Below are positions 58,988 to 64,000 of a DNA stretch of 64,000 nt, in pieces (the stretch's first letter is position 1; every line of letters begins with the position of its first letter). The stretch is from positions 1,550,001 to 1,614,000 of the forward strand of contig CP103036.1 in NCBI GenBank assembly GCA_024752435.1. The letters run 5' to 3'. Position numbers and translations under genes: made by a program. Below the pieces are notes generated by a model. The model saw only the letters and a program-made list of their open reading frames with translations, was not told where the DNA came from and searched no databases. This DNA is from Allantophomopsis cytisporea (lineage: Eukaryota > Ascomycota > Leotiomycetes > Phacidiales > Phacidiaceae).

Positions 58988-60645
58988 TCAGTCCTATGTA
59001 ACGATACAACACTCACGGCTTCTTCGGACATTCGATATTCAAAATAGTAGCTGCACATAACTTCAAGAGACAAGCCTCCTTTCGTGAAGTACGCGAGCAT
59101 CGACTATCAAAGGGTACGAGCTCTGAGCGTCATTATCATAGACTCCCCCATAATCCCACTTCATGCCAACTCTTCCGAAAACAGGCGTCTCGCCACATAA
59201 TCTTCAATCCTCTCCTTCAAAAGGCATCCATCTTTTTCATGGATGTGGTCCCCTCGTCCCCCCCCCTTCGAAAGAAGCGGTGAACTTTCTGGCTGCAAGC
59301 CACGTTTTGCAATCCACCTCTGCCTTGCAGGTAAAATCACTACACAAATCGATTTCCAAATTCGAGGGATTGGGAAAGGGTATGTATGGGGTGCAAAAGA
59401 AGCATGCTGCAAGCGTGTTTTACTCGTGGAGGCCATGGTTGCGCAAGCACCAAGTCCTGCCTGTCAGGGTCCTGGTAGAATAGCCTCGAGCCCAGTTTAG
59501 ACAGATACTATCTGAATTTCATCCCATCGAGCCCTTTGAATGAATGAGGGAGGGATGAGGGAGGGACCTTGAGCCCGCCACTGACATTGCCGTGACGTCC
59601 AAAGCACTCACTCCCCCACGTCAAATGCAGGCAAGATTCCAAAATCGCTATGAACTTTTCATACTGATACTGTAGGATAAGAGTGCACCCTTGAAACTTT
59701 GCTCGCTTTCATCCTTGGGGCCTCCCTTTCGATATTCGTTAATTACCACTTGTGGTAGCTTCGTGGTTATGAAAGTTCCCTTGCCCGGTGGGGAGGGAAA
59801 GGGCTAGAATCGAAAGAGAGTTTCATGGCATTTTTTCCGTTTATGCACAAAAGCGATGAGATATGTGTCCCTTCGCGGCGCTTAGATTACCGCATGGTGT
59901 AGCGCATCGTCTTGGTGTGCTGCTGTCCACCTAAGTACTGTACCTTTTTTTGCTAGACAGGCGAGGGACTTGGCGACTCAGTAAAGTGACATGTCATTGC
60001 CTCGCCTTATCCGGATCCTTCGCGGCATTTGAAAAAGAGTTTGACGGGAATGGTCGTTGCAAATAGATAGAGACCACCAAGACTATACTATGACTGTACC
60101 GTGACTGTAATGTAGGGCAGAATGGCTATGGCAGAGAGAGAGCTATGATAGTCAGCCTTGCATACTGTTGGCATTCTCAGTAGAGTACCTTTATTGAATT
60201 GACATTGATACTTGCTCTCCATTTCTACCTGCACGTTTCTACCGTCATTGTCAGTTACTCAGTCCAGCCATTTGAAAATCGCGGGGCACCTGGTGATAGA
60301 TTGGTCTACAGTCTCAGTCCAGTCAGTATCTATCAATATGAGGTACATAAGGCACAGCGTGCAAGGTATATCCCTAGGTCAGGTAGCATTAGATGTCCGC
60401 CATACCTGACTATTATTGTAATGCCTCCTAGAGACGGACTCCTACTGTGCAAGCGAGGTCACTCAGGATCGTCGACGGCATTTGCCATCTCGCAGTAAAT
60501 GTGCCCGAGGCTGGATTGCCCTATGAAAAGTCAATCCTCCTACTCCTAGGCACTTGCTTAGGCTCCAAGATCGCTTGCGTGGTAGTAGCTGATTTCACTG
60601 GCTGTTTAGGATCTTGGGAATGTGGATACGCTTCAAGTATTTCAT

Positions 60646-60674
60646 ATTCATACATACATACATACATACGTACA
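60646..60674. repeat. (CATA)n microsatellite
   Basis: About six CATA units ending in CATACGTAC, in the gene-free region. Confidence 0.85.
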
Positions 60675-60850
60675 GTAGTGAGTGTAGTGAGGATGGCGAT
60701 GTGAACTCATCGGCACTTGAACTTGAATGCATATTTTCTCACACTTCAACTTGAGTGCTCACCCGCTCCTTTCGCTCGGGCCACAAACGTCAAGTATTTC
60801 CTGTGTCAGCCACCCACCATCACCCTTTTAAGGAGTTTGTATGGAGTCGA

Positions 60851-60881
60851 AAGAGAGAGAGAGAGAGTGTGTGTGTGTGTG
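60851..60881. repeat. Compound (AG)n(TG)n microsatellite
   Basis: An AG run passing directly into a TG run, about 30 bases in total. Confidence 0.9.
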
Positions 60882-61599
60882 CTCGTACTTCCATTTTCGT
60901 TTCATCATGTCTTCAAAATCTACACAATAGTCATAGTTCTCTGGATCCCTTCTTCTTCCTCATGCTGCTTGACAATGAGTATTACCTCAAGTCCTCAATC
61001 CTCAATCTCCTTTCCGACTTACCCATTTCACTCACTCAGTCACGCGCTCTCTATGATGCTCAGCCCAGCTCCTCAGCTCAGCTCCGTTCGTTCAGCTTGG
61101 GATTGTTCATGTCGTTCTTCAGCACTACTGAGACAACGAATCGTACCGAAATGTGCATGATCAAAGGCAGAAAAGCATAAACTACAGAAACCCACATTCA
61201 CCCCACTTCAATGAAGATTAGACAATATCACTAGCTGTTACCGGTAATGTCTTGACTGTCGATACTCACTAGAACTCTACTAGAATACCACCACTGCATA
61301 CCAAAACTACTTGGCACTAGAATGGCCGTCAAACTGGCAGTAGGCGGTGGTAGGCGGTGGTAGTGGACTGACTATCGGTGGCCAGTGGTGGCAGTTGTCT
61401 TGGTGTTCGAGCAATTCGAGTGTGAGTGCAGCTGGTGCGGATTTTGCATTATCAATCAATTAATCATTCTCAAGTCAAGGGCGCTTGCTTCTCTTTCCCC
61501 CCCATATGAAGTCTTATGGTGACACCCGCAAATGCCATTACTCCATTCAGAGGTGCTCATTTTACCCCACCAGCCACCTGTAATGCAAATATTTATGCG

Positions 61600-61605
61600 T
61601 GTATG

Positions 61606-61640
<35 letters not shown>

Positions 61641-61680
61641 ATATATGTAAGTAAGCAAGTATGTATGTGTGTACATATGT
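61600..61680. repeat. Compound (TA)n / (TATG)n tract
   Basis: About twelve TA units followed by ATATGTAT and AAGTATGTATG words, an 80-base alternating purine-pyrimidine tract. Confidence 0.9.
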
Positions 61681-64000
61681 ACTGTCCGAATATGAATAGA
61701 TAGATGTATGCGTACGAAAAGTCAAATTTGCAAAAAGTATTTTTATCATCGTTTCCTTTCACTCCCCCACGTAAAGCTGTGATACTTCACCTCTCAAGTA
61801 AATCATCGGTACAAACAAGTACTCCGTAACATACATCCAAGGCATAGATAGTTACATAAGACCTCCCTCTCCCTCAATTTCATTTATCTATTTATCTTAC
61901 ATGATCTTACGAGGTTACCTCAATTCTCCTGTCGGCGTATCTCATGTACTCCTCCCCCATTCGGAACCCAGCATAACTTCCATCATTAGTATCATCATAA
62001 TCGCCACAGGGCACACGTATGTGCAAATCTCCAATCTGTCGGATGCTGAATTGAATCCTTATGCCAACTTGAATTGCATCTGCACCGTTATCATGACCGT
62101 TACCCATCGACATAGAATCCTTGACTGAGCGAGTGCACATTCAGTAGGCCGAAATTGTCTGATCCAACTCAAAAACGCAAAGAAAACCCCCCCAGCGTGA
62201 ATGATTCAATCATACTCGACGTCAATGATGAAGAACTGCCGTCTTCTCATCACCTACATACATACCTATTTAGTCCCCTGTTCAAACCTGCCGTACACGA
62301 TTCACGACATCAGAGCTACTATTTCCAAACTACTGCACACTACTCTGTGCCTGACGGGGTCTTCCAACATCTGATCGACCAAGAGACGATCAGAGGAGAA
62401 CAGAGTAGAGCAGAGCAAAGATATTCATTTCCTCTACGTCGAAGCTGAGGCGATTGAGTTGTGAGCTGCACACTCCGAAGCGCATAGAATCAGCCGATGA
62501 GAGGAATATGAGATTACTGGAATATGATATTTATTATACTGGACTGACTTCACTGTACGAGCTCTCATTCAACTCTTGACGGTCTGTCACCTCTAATTCT
62601 CACTCGTCAGAATCGAACTCGAGAGAAGCACAGACGGATACGTTACACCACCACCACCTCCTACAACGATACCTTATTCGTATCTAGAGTGGTGAGTACT
62701 TGGGTACACAATTTGGAAGCCCACCGCCATCAGTACCTCCACCCGCCACAATCCGAGTGCGCCCCCACCGTTCGCGAGCTGCTCATAGTGTATACACCGA
62801 CGCCTACGCCTACACCTACACCGTACACCTATCCTACCTACCTACTCTCACTCTTACAATCACTCATTCATTCAATCAATTCGATTATTCACGCACCACT
62901 TACACTCTACGCTCGCTCATCACTCTCACGCGCATCGAAGACTGAGACTCATCCCAATCTCTCTCTCTTTGACTTCTCTCTCTCTTCCTCTCCCCTCCTC
63001 ATCATTCTTGGGATTCATCCTCCCCCTCTGCAACTCGATTATATGTACGTTCGCCATCAACCTGTTCTTCGAAGAATCTTCTACGAATAGTCATTGCCCC
63101 TGTCACTGTCAGACGACCACGGCTTCGGGACGCTGGGTTGTGCTGCTCAGACTGTGAATTGACGAAAGGATTGGACGATCTCGACGCGCCAAACAACTAC
63201 AACACCACACACACACACGCACAAATATCTACACTGATATATATTGTACATACTTTATATCGTCTCACCCGAACCTGTATTGTACATACATACTGGTACG
63301 GCCTTGCTCAATAAAACTGGAGCCGCGGGAAAAAGAAAACGAAACATAAAATAAGAAAACAGAGATATACTCGAAAAGACATGGCAGCCACGGATATAAC
63401 ACCCCAGTAACTATTGTATCGCAAGGAGCTGAACACCAACCCTATTGCAGTAGTAGGAACTTCTCGACACCCAGTTTCGACCCTTGCTTGCATCATCGCG
63501 CGGAGCAGTGTGGAACGAAACACCCCAGACATCTGTTGTTCAGATCCCATACTTCACACACAACGCCGCCCTGCAAGAGTACTGGGATCTTTCACAACAG
63601 GGTCGCTGCAAACTTTCAAGCTTCTGTGTCCTGTACCTGGCCGTGCTGGCCCTTCTAACCAACGCTTTCCACGCTCTCCGGTACCTCATCGACAAGAAAA
63701 GAACCGCCTCCACCGATACTCCCCATCTGATCACAATTTGGTCTTGTCATTGTCTGCCGCTCATTATCATCACCCTCTTTGATCGTGCGGCTCCACTGCC
63801 GCTGTCATAGGCTTCAGTCTTGGTGTGCCTGATCTGATTACCCTGCGACAATTGAAAAGGTGATTACACATAAGACGCCAATCCAGGATATTTTGGTAAC
63901 ACGAACTCGCCTGATCTTCATCAGTTTCACTCGCAATCATAATCCTTACCCTACAAACCATTAAGCATTACCACCTCCCAGTCCTCTGACTCGGTGCGCT

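Larger units (their letters stand above)
51599..64000. other. 12.4-kb gene-free region, microsatellite-rich
   Basis: I find no open frame with family motifs or convincing protein composition on either strand, and no introns that join such frames. Frames over 100 codons (for example 52202-52594, 57052-57453, 60717-61160, 63414-63782) begin at non-ATG codons or are pyrimidine/low-complexity translations. The region carries many simple repeats and, from 62.6 to 64.0 kb, a C/T-rich stretch like a long fungal 5' leader. It may be the extended upstream region of a plus-strand gene beyond the window. Confidence 0.6.

Noticed and set aside
59161..59436. 91-codon minus-strand frame starting with ATG
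   Set aside because: There is an overlapping open frame on the other strand, no domain and no splice support; indistinguishable from chance.

Overview
The window is nuclear DNA of a filamentous ascomycete (Pezizomycotina). It has compact genes with short GT..AG introns (48-183 nt), fungal-only families (Zn2Cys6 regulator, DHA1-type MFS transporter, GT90, hybrid histidine kinase, Kre33/Snu114-type proteins), a moderate base composition, and long AT-leaning intergenic stretches. A member of the Leotiomycetes (Helotiales, Sclerotinia/Botrytis-like) is my best guess, but this is an impression from the proteins, not something the sequence proves. I see no bacterial, plasmid, phage or CRISPR features, no convincing tRNA and no rRNA.

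Layout. Positions 1-10 kb look accessory: the 3' part of an MFS drug/H+ antiporter, a broken SNF2-type helicase relic (about 3.07-4.33 kb) beside further coding debris, a diverged tandem duplication whose differences are almost all transitions (RIP-like), an intact 507-aa protein of unknown function, and a four-exon Zn2Cys6 transcription factor. From 11.3 to 51.6 kb the content is mostly conserved housekeeping genes: prephenate dehydratase (phenylalanine synthesis), a small secreted protein, exosome subunit Rrp41/Ski6, endonuclease scaffold Slx4 divergent from ribosomal protein S21, an NmrA-like NAD(P)-binding protein, a hybrid histidine kinase with PAS domains, a Cdc1/Ted1-type metallophosphoesterase, RNA cytidine acetyltransferase Kre33/NAT10, a membrane-anchored GT90 glycosyltransferase, acetyl-CoA acetyltransferase Erg10 divergent from the U5 snRNP GTPase Snu114, and the cytosolic Fe-S targeting factor Cia2. 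The last 12.4 kb (51.6-64.0 kb) contains no gene I can support and is rich in microsatellites.

The genes do not form an obvious biosynthetic cluster. Ribosome/RNA functions recur (Rrp41, S21, Kre33, Snu114), as expected of an ordinary fungal chromosome arm. The most unusual items are the decayed, C-to-T-mutated region at 2-5.5 kb, the orphan 507-aa gene next to it, a possible unannotated 93-aa gene antisense between GT90 and ERG10, a structured GC-rich segment plus a perfect 12-bp inverted repeat in the ERG10/SNU114 divergent promoter, and the two large gene-free regions (23.3-28.2 kb and 51.6-64 kb). I found no clearly new biological system. All exon boundaries are by eye from reading frame, splice sites and family alignment from memory; none was confirmed by transcript data.
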